Shown: positions 10,023-17,818 of the stretch, piece by piece
Layout: every line of letters starts with the position of its first letter
How positions within the stretch are numbered: position 1 is the first letter of the stretch
Source: an uncultured Pseudomonadales bacterium
Lineage (GTDB): Bacteria > Pseudomonadota > Gammaproteobacteria > Pseudomonadales > Cellvibrionaceae
DNA length: 64,000 bases
Assembly (NCBI GenBank): GCA_947487765.1
Contig: CANKXO010000002.1
Span: forward strand, 372,001-436,000
Direction: 5' to 3'
Translations under genes and position numbers: made by a program
The notes under the pieces: model-generated
Seen by the model: the letters and a program-made list of their open reading frames with translations, nothing else
Told to the model about the DNA's origin: nothing
The model's database searches: none

Positions 10023-10676
10023 ATGTCACAACAAGACTTTGTACTTGATGTCCAGATTCGTGAAGACAAAGGGAAAGGTGCGAGCCGCCGCCTTCGTCAT
10101 CAATCTCTGGTTCCAGCAATTATATATGGCGGTTCTAAAGAACCACAAAGCATTTCCATTATCAGTAAAGAACTGTTTAAACAATTGGAAAATGAAGCCT
10201 TTTATTCACACATTATTTCATTGAATGTTGCCGGAAAAAGCGAAGACGTCATTTTAAAAGACTTACAACGTCACCCAGCAAAAGCGCAGATTTTACATGC
10301 TGACTTTTTGCGTGTTTCTAAAAACCAGAAACTCACTACTCGAGTACCTTTACACTTCATTAACGAAGACATTTCTAAAGGTGTTAAAGGTCAAGGCGGC
10401 GTCATATCCCACTCACAAACTGATGTAGAAATCAGCTGTTTACCTGCTGACCTACCTGAGTACATTGAAGTGGACGTTATTGATCTAGAGCTTGATAGCG
10501 TTCTTCATATTTCAGACTTGAAACTACCTAAAGGTGTAGAGTCCGTTGCACTAATTCACGGCGAAGATTACGATCTTCCTGTTGCAGCGATTCACAAACC
10601 TAAAGGTGCTTCAGCTGACGATGAAGAGACAAGTGCTGATGAAAGCAGCGCTGAAGGCGAATCAGACGCTGAATAA
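10023..10676 (+). CDS. rplY: 50S ribosomal protein L25, long (CTC/TL5) form
   Basis: L25 binds 5S rRNA in the large subunit. The N-terminal ~95 residues form the L25 domain ([28 protein letters not shown]), followed by the TL5/CTC C-terminal domain and a very acidic tail of about 20 residues ([19 protein letters not shown]). The total of 217 residues matches the long form of pseudomonad- and Vibrio-like bacteria rather than the short E. coli L25. Its Shine-Dalgarno is GAGGA. Confidence 0.95.
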   Translation: MSQQDFVLDVQIREDKGKGASRRLRHQSLVPAIIYGGSKEPQSISIISKELFKQLENEAFYSHIISLNVAGKSEDVILKDLQRHPAKAQILHADFLRVSKNQKLTTRVPLHFINEDISKGVKGQGGVISHSQTDVEISCLPADLPEYIEVDVIDLELDSVLHISDLKLPKGVESVALIHGEDYDLPVAAIHKPKGASADDEETSADESSAEGESDAE

Positions 10677-10682
10677 GCTTTT

Positions 10683-10710
10683 ATACCCTGCTGTATTCGC
10701 AGCAGGGTAT
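10683..10710 (+). terminator. Rho-independent terminator after rplY
   Basis: A perfect 11-bp stem, ATACCCTGCTG and CAGCAGGGTAT, has a six-base loop and starts six bases after the rplY stop codon. The downstream tract (attcttcc) is only moderately T-rich. It separates rplY from pth. Confidence 0.75.
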
Positions 10711-10751
10711 ATTCTTCCTCTCGCCACACTTTATTCTTTTCACTAAATCGC

Positions 10752-11345
10752 ATGAACTCTCCTGCAAACACCCCCATTAAACTCATCGTAGGTCTTGGCA
10801 ACCCAGGTACCGAGTACGAATCTACCCGACATAATGCCGGCGCCGATTTTGTAACGGAACTCGCTCGTCAACATAGCCTGACTCTGACACCTGAGAGTAA
10901 ATTTTTTGGCTTATCAGGTCGATTCTTTTTGGGTTCAAACGATATACGCCTATTGATACCAACCACGTTTATGAATTTGAGCGGGAAAGCAGTTGGGGCA
11001 ATTGCACAATTTTATAAAATTCCTACCGAGTCTATTTTAGTTGCTCATGATGAACTGGATTTACCTCCAGGAATAGCACGACTAAAGATAGGCGGTGGCC
11101 ATGGCGGCCACAATGGATTAAAAGATATCATTAAAGCGTTGGGCAACAATAAAGACTTTGCTCGGCTAAGAATTGGCATTGATCACCCCGGTAATGCAAA
11201 ACTGGTCAGCAACTACGTTCTGCGTAAAGCTCCAGCCAATGAGCAACAGTTGATAGAAGACAGTATTGCTAATAGCTTACGCGCACTACCAACAGCCGTT
11301 GCAGGTGATTGGAACAAAGCAATGAAAGACTTACACACACAATAG
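10752..11345 (+). CDS. pth: Peptidyl-tRNA hydrolase
   Basis: Pth releases tRNA from prematurely terminated peptidyl-tRNA. The 197-residue protein carries the family signature [17 protein letters not shown] with the catalytic histidine, the substrate-binding asparagines in '[11 protein letters not shown]', and '[11 protein letters not shown]' with the catalytic aspartate. It keeps the common rplY-pth-ychF order. Confidence 0.97.
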   Translation: MNSPANTPIKLIVGLGNPGTEYESTRHNAGADFVTELARQHSLTLTPESKFFGLSGRFFLGSNDIRLLIPTTFMNLSGKAVGAIAQFYKIPTESILVAHDELDLPPGIARLKIGGGHGGHNGLKDIIKALGNNKDFARLRIGIDHPGNAKLVSNYVLRKAPANEQQLIEDSIANSLRALPTAVAGDWNKAMKDLHTQ

Positions 11346-11450
11346 CCTACACGATCGAAAGAAACGCTTGACCTTACCACTCAAACCCTTAGCATACGCA
11401 CATTTTTAGCGCTCCTACACTTTATTACAGTTTTTACACAGGAATTTATT

Positions 11451-12542
11451 ATGGGCTTTAATTGCGGCATTGTTGGCCTACCCAATGTAGGTAAATCAAC
11501 CTTATTCAACGCACTGACCAAAGCGGGAATCGATGCCGAAAACTTCCCTTTTTGTACCATCGAGCCTAACTCAGGCATCGTGCCTGTTCCTGACCCTCGC
11601 TTAGACCAATTAGCCGATATTGTTAAGCCTCAGAAAATAATTCCTACCACAATGGAATTTGTCGATATCGCCGGCCTTGTCGCTGGCGCATCTAAAGGCG
11701 AAGGGCTTGGCAATCAGTTTCTTGCCAATATCCGCGAGACTGATGCCATTGCTCATGTCGTTCGTTGCTTCGATGATGAAAACATCGTTCATGTCGCTGG
11801 CCAGATTGACCCACAAGCGGATATTGAAATTATTAATACAGAATTAGCACTCGCTGATTTGGACAGCGCTGAAAAAGCACTTAACCGCTATCTACGTGCT
11901 GCTAAGGGCAAAGACAAACATGCCATCGAAATGAAAGACTTGATGGAAAAAATTATTCCTCACCTAAATGAAGCCAAGCCTTTACGCTCTTTAGAGCTTA
12001 GCGATGATGATCGAGTACTGCTAAAAGAGATTAACCCTTTAACCCTAAAACCCACTATGTACATCGCTAATGTCGATGAAGATGGTTTTGACGATAACCC
12101 GTTTTTAGATCGTGTAAGAGCGATTGCAGAATCTGAAAATGCCATTGTCGTACCGATCTGCAATAAGCTTGAATCAGAAATTGCCGAATTAGATGATGAA
12201 GAAAAACAAGAGTTTCTAGCCGACCTAGGGATGGAAGAACCGGGCCTAAACCGAGTCATTCGAGCGGGGTACGAACTACTACACCTACACACCTACTTTA
12301 CGGCTGGCGTAAAAGAGGTACGCGCCTGGACAATACCTGTGGGTTCTAGTGCACCTCAAGCGGCAGGTAAAATTCACACAGATTTCGAAAAAGGCTTTAT
12401 CCGTGCAGAAATTATTGGATTTAATGATTTTGTAGAAAACAAAGGCGAAGCAGGCTCAAAAGAAGCCGGTAAATGGCGCCTAGAAGGCAAAGACTATATC
12501 GTGAGAGATGGCGATGTCATCCACTTCCGTTTTAATGTCTAG
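11451..12542 (+). CDS. ychF: Redox-regulated ATPase YchF
   Basis: YchF is an Obg-related P-loop NTPase that prefers ATP and associates with ribosomes. The 363-residue protein has the G1 loop [15 protein letters not shown], the G3 region '[21 protein letters not shown]', a coiled-coil insertion in the middle and a C-terminal TGS domain ending with '[11 protein letters not shown]'. The length is normal. It is 105 bp downstream of pth. Confidence 0.96.
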   Translation: MGFNCGIVGLPNVGKSTLFNALTKAGIDAENFPFCTIEPNSGIVPVPDPRLDQLADIVKPQKIIPTTMEFVDIAGLVAGASKGEGLGNQFLANIRETDAIAHVVRCFDDENIVHVAGQIDPQADIEIINTELALADLDSAEKALNRYLRAAKGKDKHAIEMKDLMEKIIPHLNEAKPLRSLELSDDDRVLLKEINPLTLKPTMYIANVDEDGFDDNPFLDRVRAIAESENAIVVPICNKLESEIAELDDEEKQEFLADLGMEEPGLNRVIRAGYELLHLHTYFTAGVKEVRAWTIPVGSSAPQAAGKIHTDFEKGFIRAEIIGFNDFVENKGEAGSKEAGKWRLEGKDYIVRDGDVIHFRFNV

Positions 12543-12669
12543 CTATCCAACCAATAAAAATCTAGCCATTTAAAACCTACTCGGTTAATTCAATCTTTTC
12601 CTAGGAAAGACTGGATCCTCGCCTATACTAAAATGAAACAACTACGTATTTTTAGGATAGGCTTCCCTC

Positions 12670-13767
12670 ATGTTTTGGAAAAACTCTCAACTAATCAATG
12701 ACTTAAAAACTCAAAATCAATCACTTGCAGAGCAAAATCAGCAACAGCAAAGCGAAATCAATGCTCAGTTAGAGAAAATAGCCGACCTCAGTGCCCAACT
12801 AGCAGACACTCCAAAACACGATAACAACCAAGAAGGCGTCTCATTAGCCGTTAAAAGTTACAACAGTGGCATGACTGACATTCGGGATGGTGTGGAAGCA
12901 TCTGCCATTAGCCTAAAAGAAAAAAGTGTTGAACTCAGTAACTCCAACCTCACTTATGATGGCGTCCAAGATTCTTTGCGACAAACCTATGAAAACCTAT
13001 CTTTTATCTGTGATAGTGCTAAAAAAAGCAGCGAAAGTGTTACCAAGTTAAAAGGGGCGGCAGGAGAGATCACTAAGTTCGCCGATATCATTAATACCAT
13101 ATCAGAACAAACCAACCTACTCGCTCTCAATGCTGCTATTGAGGCTGCTCGTGCGGGTGAAGCAGGCCGAGGGTTTGCGGTTGTTGCTGATGAAGTTCGT
13201 GCATTGGCACAACGTGCAGGTGAGGCCAGTGGTGAGATTGCCGAACTTGTTAAGAAAATAGATCAAGACACACAAACCACCGACGAAAACATACAATCGA
13301 CCTATACTCGTTGCGAAGACACTCAAAAAACCTCAGAAGAGTCCCAAGCGGATATTGAAAACATCCTTACATTGTCAAAATCCATGCACGATACAATTGT
13401 GATAGAGACGTCGAGCAGCTTTATCCGAAAAATTAAAATGGATCATCTATGCTACAAAGCCAAAGCCTACTATTATTTCAATGAAGGCAACTATAACTCT
13501 AGCGAGTTCAGTAGCCACAAAGAATGCGCTTTAGGGAAATGGTTCTACGAAGGCGAAGGTAAAGACCTGTACAGCACAAGCAATGAATACAAACAATTAG
13601 AAAAGCCCCATCAAGAAGTACACGAGCATGCCCAACAGGCCTTAGATGCCGCCAATGAAGGTCGCCTAGAAGATAGTTATATACACTTCGATGCCATGGA
13701 AAAAGCCAGTGAAAAAGTGATGGGATATCTGGATAAGCTCAACGAAAGAATGCATAACACCCACTGA
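12670..13767 (+). CDS. Soluble methyl-accepting chemotaxis protein with C-terminal CZB domain
   Basis: A 365-residue chemoreceptor with no transmembrane segment. Residues 1-50 are a coiled coil rich in Gln/Asn. A short methyl-accepting signalling hairpin follows, with the invariant tip '[32 protein letters not shown]' near residue 140. Residues about 255-360 form a zinc-binding CZB domain, with '[15 protein letters not shown]' supplying His and Cys and '[11 protein letters not shown]' supplying further histidines. CZB domains sense zinc status or hypochlorous acid in the cytoplasm. No flagellar or che gene is nearby, so its partners are encoded elsewhere. Confidence 0.88.
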   Translation: MFWKNSQLINDLKTQNQSLAEQNQQQQSEINAQLEKIADLSAQLADTPKHDNNQEGVSLAVKSYNSGMTDIRDGVEASAISLKEKSVELSNSNLTYDGVQDSLRQTYENLSFICDSAKKSSESVTKLKGAAGEITKFADIINTISEQTNLLALNAAIEAARAGEAGRGFAVVADEVRALAQRAGEASGEIAELVKKIDQDTQTTDENIQSTYTRCEDTQKTSEESQADIENILTLSKSMHDTIVIETSSSFIRKIKMDHLCYKAKAYYYFNEGNYNSSEFSSHKECALGKWFYEGEGKDLYSTSNEYKQLEKPHQEVHEHAQQALDAANEGRLEDSYIHFDAMEKASEKVMGYLDKLNERMHNTH

Positions 13768-13797
13768 CAGCTAACTAGAAAACAGCCGTCATAAGGC

Positions 13798-13826
13798 TTG
13801 ACAGTATTCCAGCTGAGCTGGATAAT
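13798..13826 (+). promoter_or_regulatory. Sigma-70 promoter of tRNA-Met
   Basis: A perfect -35 TTGACA (13798-13803) is followed by a 17-bp spacer and the -10 GATAAT (13821-13826), then a GC-rich discriminator (GCGCCCTC) typical of stringently controlled stable-RNA promoters. The tRNA starts 50 bp downstream. A 13-bp palindrome, CCAGCTGAGCTGG (13809-13821), fills most of the spacer. Confidence 0.75.
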
Positions 13827-13876
13827 ACGCGCCCTCAGCAACGGACCTCCCAAGTCTTTACTCTGCTGAAATCGAT

Positions 13877-13953
13877 GGCTACGTAGCTCAGCTGGTTAGA
13901 GCACAGCATTCATAATGCTGGGGTCGGTGGTTCAAGTCCACCCGTAGCTACCA
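13877..13953 (+). tRNA. tRNA-Met (anticodon CAU), integration target
   Basis: The 77-base gene includes an encoded CCA. The acceptor GGCTACG pairs with CGTAGCT-type bases, the anticodon stem-loop is CAGCATTCATAATGCTG with anticodon CAT, and the T arm is GGTGG-TTCAAGT-CCACC. The first base pair and D arm (AGCTCAGCTGGTTAGAGC) fit elongator tRNA-Met rather than initiator. Its 3' 45 bases are repeated at 29462-29506 and, less exactly, at 31789-31833. Confidence 0.96.
13909..13953 (+). repeat. attL core (tRNA-Met 3' end)
   Basis: The last 45 bases of tRNA-Met, from TTCATAATGCTGGGG to GCTACCA, recur at 29462-29506 with a single difference (C at 13925 versus T). The copy here is part of the complete tRNA, so integration left a functional tRNA gene at this end. 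Confidence 0.9.
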
Positions 13954-14017
13954 TAATTATCCTTTAAAATCATAAACTTACATAAAAACCACTTTTCTAT
14001 CTTCCTTTTAGAATAAC

Positions 14018-14061
14018 AATTTAAGTCCATATTAAGTCCATTTAAATTGTATTTAAGTCCA
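14018..14061 (+). repeat. Left cluster of TTAAGTCCA repeats (candidate integrase arm sites)
   Basis: TTAAGTCCA occurs at 14021-14029, 14032-14040 and 14053-14061, all in the same orientation. The first two copies, with flanks (14018-14043), are identical over 26 bases to 29298-29323 at the other end of the element. Such short repeats about 65-150 bp inside each att core are typical of tyrosine-integrase arm-binding sites. The stretch 13954-14188 holds no gene. Confidence 0.65.
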
Positions 14062-14188
14062 AAGCAATCCCCGACTGTCTATTCATCAACTCAGCTATAT
14101 TATTCTCTAAGATGAATTCGGCGACTAATTTAGTCTTATTGCTATATCCAATTTCATAACCCTTAGCGCTTGTAGTAACATCACGGCC

Positions 14189-15049
14189 ATGAAAACGACT
14201 ATCGAACATTTACCGACACATAAGCAATCTGAACTAAATCAAATAACCAAGATCATTCGACAACACTGCAACGATGTTGTGATGGTCATTTTGTTTGGTT
14301 CGTATGCACGCGGCGAATACAAAGAAGAAAAGGATTTGGAGCCAGACCGCAAATCCGGCCATGCTTCAGACTATGATATTTTGGTGGTAACGAATCAACA
14401 AGAGACTGTTGATAATAGTGAGCTATGGCAAACAATAAACGATGAGTGTCAAGGGCAACACTTTAGTGCTGTACCACGACTGATTGTGCATGATATACAA
14501 GACCTTAATATCAAACTGGCTCAAGCCCACTATTTTTATACTGACATCGCTGAAGAAGGTTGTTTTCTCTACAATTCAAATAAATTCACCCTGGCAGAAA
14601 AGCGCGAATTATTACCGGCTGAACTCAAACGCTTGGCTCAAGAGCATTATGATACTTGTTTTACCAGTGCCTCTGATTTTTTTGATGTATACGAATTTTG
14701 CTTATCTAAAGGTAAATTGACCAAAGCCGCTTTTTCACTTAATCAAGCTACCGAATCAGCCTATAAAACTATCCTGCTAGTGTTTAATAATTACGTTCCT
14801 CACGAACATTACTTATCACTGTTAGGCCGTATGGCAGAAAAGGCCCATCCCAGTATTATAGGAATATTTCCCAAAAAAACTGACGAAGAAAGAGACCGAT
14901 TTCAATTACTTGATTACGCTTATATCGGTGCTCGCTACGATACGAAATTTAAAATTAGTCAGAGTGAATTAGAGACATTAGCTAATAGTGTTAAAAAGCT
15001 TTTAGAGCTTACCGAAAAGGTATGCAAAGAGAAAATCCAAAGCTTTTAA
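14189..15049 (+). CDS. Single-chain nucleotidyltransferase (MNT) plus HEPN domain protein
   Basis: A 286-residue cargo protein. Residues 1-110 are a minimal nucleotidyltransferase, with 'ILFGSYARGEY' (the GS motif near residue 36) and 'SDYDILVV' giving the DxD metal site near residue 64. The spacing is stretched by a charged insert (EEKDLEPDRKSGHA). Residues about 150-280 are a HEPN-like helical domain ('AAFSLNQATESAYKTILLVF'). MNT and HEPN are usually separate toxin-antitoxin genes in which MNT modifies the HEPN RNase. Fused forms are known and may serve in defence or antibiotic modification. A clear HEPN RxxxxH RNase motif is not obvious. It is the first gene inside attL and is transcribed toward merF. 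Confidence 0.72.
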   Translation: MKTTIEHLPTHKQSELNQITKIIRQHCNDVVMVILFGSYARGEYKEEKDLEPDRKSGHASDYDILVVTNQQETVDNSELWQTINDECQGQHFSAVPRLIVHDIQDLNIKLAQAHYFYTDIAEEGCFLYNSNKFTLAEKRELLPAELKRLAQEHYDTCFTSASDFFDVYEFCLSKGKLTKAAFSLNQATESAYKTILLVFNNYVPHEHYLSLLGRMAEKAHPSIIGIFPKKTDEERDRFQLLDYAYIGARYDTKFKISQSELETLANSVKKLLELTEKVCKEKIQSF

Positions 15050-15069
15050 GTTTTGATGGCAAACAAATT

Positions 15070-15273
15070 CTATCTATACTTTTTCCATGCGGCATAAGCA
15101 GTTATCAAAATAAATAATGCTAAAGCAGGTAGCAAAACAAAATCTAACCAGCCTAACCAAGCAGAAAGCCCAAGAGTACCTAGCAAGATAACCAGTGCTG
15201 GGGTAAAACAACATATTACGGCCACCACAGTACCAACAATACCAATTTTAAGTAGTTTTTGATTATTCATCAT
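15070..15273 (-). CDS. merF: MerF-like mercuric ion transport protein
   Basis: A 67-residue inner-membrane protein with two hydrophobic helices (residues about 9-32 and 43-60). It has the vicinal cysteine pair in 'VAVICCFTPALVILLG', the MerF signature through which Hg(II) passes into the cytoplasm. It lies three bases after the GDCCVxC gene and downstream of the divergent merR. No merA reductase is in the element, so uptake alone would need a reductase or binder elsewhere. Confidence 0.8.
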   Translation of the reverse strand: MMNNQKLLKIGIVGTVVAVICCFTPALVILLGTLGLSAWLGWLDFVLLPALALFILITAYAAWKKYR

Positions 15274-15276
15274 AAA

Positions 15277-15498
15277 TTAACCACAGCAGCTTTTGTTGAG
15301 TTGAATAGGTGGGCAAGGGACGGTTCCATAAGAACAATAAACACAACAATCACCCTGTTTTGGTCTTAATACTGTTTTGCAGCTTTCACACTCATAGAAA
15401 AATTGGCAAGCATCCGTAGGCATGGTTTCCAATTTGATATACCCACACTCTGGACAAGTAAGAGTTGATTCTAGCTTTACGTTTTTATTATCACTCAT
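15277..15498 (-). CDS. GDCCVxC-domain cysteine-rich protein of a mercury module
   Basis: A 73-residue soluble protein with a zinc-ribbon-like pair (LTCPECGYI and YECESCKTV), followed by the diagnostic GDCCVYCSYGTVPCPP and a terminal CCG. Proteins with this motif are regularly encoded beside merF and merR and are presumed to bind or hand over mercury; the role is inferred from context in the family. It is the first gene of a two-gene operon with merF, read from the MerR-type promoter at 15552-15582. Confidence 0.8.
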   Translation of the reverse strand: MSDNKNVKLESTLTCPECGYIKLETMPTDACQFFYECESCKTVLRPKQGDCCVYCSYGTVPCPPIQLNKSCCG

Positions 15499-15551
15499 TA
15501 GGTAATTAGCCCTATACGGTCTGTTGCTTTCTCTTCTTTTGCCATATCATA

Positions 15552-15582
15552 AGCCTAAACCTTATAGTAACTATAGAGTCAA
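15552..15582 (-). promoter_or_regulatory. MerR-type promoter/operator
   Basis: On the minus strand, TTGACT (15582-15577) and TAGGCT (15557-15552) are separated by 19 bp, the lengthened spacer typical of MerR-activated promoters. The spacer holds the dyad CTATAG-TTA-CTATAAG, seen on the plus strand as CTTATAGTAACTATAG at 15561-15576. It drives the GDCCVxC-merF operon. The merR start codon lies only two bases beyond the -35 hexamer. Confidence 0.7.
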
Positions 15583-15584
15583 GC

Positions 15585-15992
15585 ATGACAGAAAAGTTCT
15601 TCACCATCGGCAAACTATCATCTAAGACGGGCTGTAAGCCTGAAACTATCCGCTATTACGAGCAGGTAGGCTTATTGTTCGAACCGACACGCAGTGAATC
15701 TGGCTATCGTTTATATGACTATGATGGCCTCAAGCGCCTTAATTTTATTCTTCATAGCCGAGAACTGGGCTTTAGCCAAAACAGTATCCGTGAATTGCTA
15801 CATTTGGTTGATAAGGGTGAGTATACCTGCGAGCAAGTTGAAGCGATGGTACAGGGGCAACTTAAAGAGATACGTTTGAAGATTAGCCAATTAAAAGTCT
15901 TAGAGTCAGCACTAAGTGATATGGCACAAAAGTGTGAGAAAGGAAAAACACCAGATTGCCCCATCGTTGATTTGTTGTTTAAAGTTGATTAA
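15585..15992 (+). CDS. merR: MerR-family, mercury-type transcriptional regulator
   Basis: A 135-residue protein. The N-terminal winged-helix 'FTIGKLSSKTGCKPETIRYYEQVGLL' is followed by the dimerisation helix and three cysteines in the metal-site positions: C80 in 'GEYTCEQV' and the pair in 'QKCEKGKTPDCP'. This arrangement matches Hg(II)-sensing MerR (Cys 82/117/126 type), although the loop between the last two is one residue shorter than in Tn501 MerR. It is divergent from the GDCCVxC-merF pair and overlaps the end of the convergent viral operon by four bases. Confidence 0.85.
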   Translation: MTEKFFTIGKLSSKTGCKPETIRYYEQVGLLFEPTRSESGYRLYDYDGLKRLNFILHSRELGFSQNSIRELLHLVDKGEYTCEQVEAMVQGQLKEIRLKISQLKVLESALSDMAQKCEKGKTPDCPIVDLLFKVD

Positions 15993-16093
15993 CGCTTTTT
16001 GGCTTTTCTAATCCCAGCCCCTTTTATACAAGGCTGATAAAACCCTTTCTTAAACTGGCCTTTGGCATTACGACCTTTTCTAGCTTTTCGCAT
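15989..16093 (-). CDS. Very basic 34-residue peptide, last gene of the viral operon
   Basis: The frame encodes MRKARKGRNAKGQFKKGF and on to GIRKAKKR, with about 14 Lys/Arg in 34 residues. It directly follows the 53-residue gene, overlapping it by 14 bases on the same strand, and overlaps the merR stop by four. Small arginine/lysine-rich peptides occur in tailless viruses as genome-condensing virion components; that role is an inference. No family is recognised. Confidence 0.5.
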   Translation of the reverse strand: MRKARKGRNAKGQFKKGFYQPCIKGAGIRKAKKR

Positions 16094-16241
16094 TCTGTAT
16101 TTCTCTCTCGTTTATCTGTATTCGGGTTTCGTGATCATCAACCCGTTTATCAAGGTCGTCTACTCGCCTAACCAGCCGTAAACCTACCCAACCCAAAACA
16201 CCATTGGTAATCAATAAATCAGTGACGGTTAAAATATCCAT
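16080..16241 (-). CDS. Small protein with N-terminal membrane helix and coiled coil
   Basis: The frame encodes 53 residues (MDILTVTDLLITNGVLGWVG...). A short hydrophobic segment precedes a charged heptad-like region (LVRRVDDLDKRVDDHETRIQI). The start lies two bases after the stop of the holin-like gene. The topology resembles small phage spanin or holin accessory proteins next to lysis genes. Function unknown. Confidence 0.5.
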   Translation of the reverse strand: MDILTVTDLLITNGVLGWVGLRLVRRVDDLDKRVDDHETRIQINEREIQNAKS

Positions 16242-16243
16242 TA

Positions 16244-16561
16244 TTACTTACCTTTGCCTTTTACTAATGTGTAAATACTGGCGGCACCGGAGACACCAGC
16301 CACTAATTCCGGCGTAATAGCCCCGGTGCCATACTGTTGAATGGTGACGTAATAAAAACCCATTTGAGCAAAAGCTAAGCTTTGCCGTCCCATTTTGTGT
16401 ATAGCGTCAATAATGGGAATAGTTGGGGTTCGTAGTTCCTGTAGATAAAAGGCCGCTTTTAATTCAGCGGCTTTATCTTTATCGGTAACTAACTGGTCAA
16501 CAATATCTAAACTCTTGTTAACAAAGTTAGTCGTACCAAAAAGTGAACCTAACCAACTCAT
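16244..16561 (-). CDS. Holin-like protein
   Basis: A 105-residue protein starting MSWLGSLFGTTNFVNKSLDIVDQ with the 'TDKDKAAELKAAF' segment seen near the start of 3TM-type phage holins. Two moderately hydrophobic stretches follow (MGRQSLAFAQMGFYYVTI and PELVAGVSGAASIYTLV), ending in a basic tail. It overlaps the upstream lytic-enzyme gene by four bases. The adjacent lysis gene supports a role in releasing the enzyme to the cell wall, but the family match is partial. Confidence 0.55.
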   Translation of the reverse strand: MSWLGSLFGTTNFVNKSLDIVDQLVTDKDKAAELKAAFYLQELRTPTIPIIDAIHKMGRQSLAFAQMGFYYVTIQQYGTGAITPELVAGVSGAASIYTLVKGKGK

Positions 16562-17019
16562 GCTAGTGCTATCCCCTCTTTAATGGTGTTATCACCGTAA
16601 AAGTCAGCAAAACGTCTACCGTTTTCAAACTGAGTAATGGCTTTAATCAGTGGAAAGAGATAAACATCCAAACTCAATTCCGCATCGGGATTAATATTGA
16701 GTTCATTAGCCACAAAGCGCACATAAGCATTAGTATCATTCTCACTCTTAGGCGCATAAGTCCCAATCATTTCCCGCAGAGTAGTTAAACCTCGCCGTTG
16801 ATAATTTCTTAAAATACGCGCCATAGCCCGAAAGCCATAACGGGGATGAACGAACTGGAAAAAATCCGGGTCATTTTGTGCATCTTGTAAACCCTGCCAT
16901 TGATCGCTAGTTAAGCGAATATTGCCGGGGTTATTATTACGAATGCCACGGGGTAATGATGAGCGTGAAACAGTAGTCAAAATAAAACCTCCAAGTAAAA
17001 AGATAAATAGTAATTTCAT
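16558..17019 (-). CDS. Virion or lysis-associated peptidoglycan-degrading protein
   Basis: A 153-residue protein with an N-terminal hydrophobic segment (MKLLFIFLLGGFILTTV) that works as signal anchor or virion-membrane anchor. The next part, 'RGIRNNNPGNIR', is the hallmark start of a group of phage peptidoglycan-degrading, transglycosylase-like virion proteins, followed by 'HPRYGFRAMARILRNYQRRGLTTLREMI' and 'TNAYVRFVA'. In tailless membrane-containing phages such enzymes open the cell wall at entry or exit. It is coupled to the 29-residue gene upstream by a TAATG overlap. Confidence 0.75.
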   Translation of the reverse strand: MKLLFIFLLGGFILTTVSRSSLPRGIRNNNPGNIRLTSDQWQGLQDAQNDPDFFQFVHPRYGFRAMARILRNYQRRGLTTLREMIGTYAPKSENDTNAYVRFVANELNINPDAELSLDVYLFPLIKAITQFENGRRFADFYGDNTIKEGIALA

Positions 17020-17108
17020 TAATTTAATAGTTGCTTGATAAAGGAGCGAATAAACTCACCCGCTATAGCCGTCAATACGGCAACAATGACAAATAACACC
17101 GTATTCAT
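17019..17108 (-). CDS. 29-residue single-helix membrane peptide
   Basis: The frame is MNTVLFVIVAVLTAIAGEFI followed by RSFIKQLLN: one transmembrane helix with a basic C terminus. The stop overlaps the start of the lytic-enzyme gene (TAATG), and the gene begins one base after the preceding stop. Coupling and topology support a real viral membrane peptide; the exact role is unknown. Confidence 0.5.
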   Translation of the reverse strand: MNTVLFVIVAVLTAIAGEFIRSFIKQLLN

Positions 17109-17369
17109 TTATACCCCTTCACTAGCAGGCACAGTCATTAACTCCGCTATATGCACCCAATCCCCCGCTTGACCTAATACAGCTACTGCTTCAGTAGTAT
17201 CAAAAGGTAATTTTTCACCGGGCAATAAAGGGATACCCGTATTTTCCTCACCACCAATCCACACAATGTTGTCATTTGCTGGATGACTAGCAATGAATAA
17301 AGTTTTACGTAAAGGATTAGCAGCAATGGTTACGGGCAACACTTGAGTTTCAATTGATTGATCCGTCAT
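17109..17369 (-). CDS. Small beta-rich candidate virion protein
   Basis: An 86-residue protein (MTDQSIETQVLPVTIAANP...) made of short predicted strands, 'RKTLFIASHPANDNIVWIGG' and 'AVAVLGQAGDWVHIAEL'. No membrane segment is visible. It overlaps the upstream gene by ATGA. The position between candidate spike/vertex and lysis genes and the strand-rich make-up suggest a vertex or minor capsid component. No family is recognised. Confidence 0.5.
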   Translation of the reverse strand: MTDQSIETQVLPVTIAANPLRKTLFIASHPANDNIVWIGGEENTGIPLLPGEKLPFDTTEAVAVLGQAGDWVHIAELMTVPASEGV

Positions 17370-17818
17370 AGCGGCACCTCTTCAAATACAATACTCGGCA
17401 GAGCCTGAAATACAGTTGTTTCCTTTTCCAACTTCACTGTATTGCAATCTTGATCAATACAAATTGGATTTTGAATAATGGATTGCACAATATTGGCATT
17501 TTGATCAATACCAATAAGCTGATCAGGTGCAATCTCAATGGCATTTTTTAAATCTACGGCGGTGCGCTTATCAACCAATAAATCACTAGTATGTAATTCA
17601 ATGGTATTCACTGCTCCCGAAATATTATTAATTCTGATTGCTCGATCATTAGGACTAATATCCCGCAAATGCACACGGTCTTTTTCATCAACTACAATAG
17701 GCGATGTACCACCAATGGTCAGCTCAATCGGCCCTGAAGCTTGAGTGACGATTAACCACTTGCCTTCAAACTGGATGCGTTTAACTTCGTTGGGTTGTAA
17801 TACAAAATTTCGCAACAT
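17366..17818 (-). CDS. Beta-rich candidate vertex or spike protein
   Basis: A 150-residue soluble protein starting MLRNFVLQPNEVKRIQFEGKW. The first ~75 residues look like a compact beta-sandwich ('LIVTQASGPIELTIGG', 'RAIRINNISGAVNTIELHTS'), followed by a more extended region with repeated 'Q-N-I-V-Q' and two cysteines (PICIDQDCN). In PM2-like viruses penton and spike genes sit near the other structural genes, so a vertex role is a reasonable inference. No direct homologue is recognised. Confidence 0.5.
   Translation of the reverse strand: MLRNFVLQPNEVKRIQFEGKWLIVTQASGPIELTIGGTSPIVVDEKDRVHLRDISPNDRAIRINNISGAVNTIELHTSDLLVDKRTAVDLKNAIEIAPDQLIGIDQNANIVQSIIQNPICIDQDCNTVKLEKETTVFQALPSIVFEEVPL

Noticed and set aside
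15561-15580. Inverted repeat near merR taken as an insertion-sequence end
   Set aside because: Spacing and sequence fit a MerR operator between -35 and -10; no transposase or matching terminal repeat is present.
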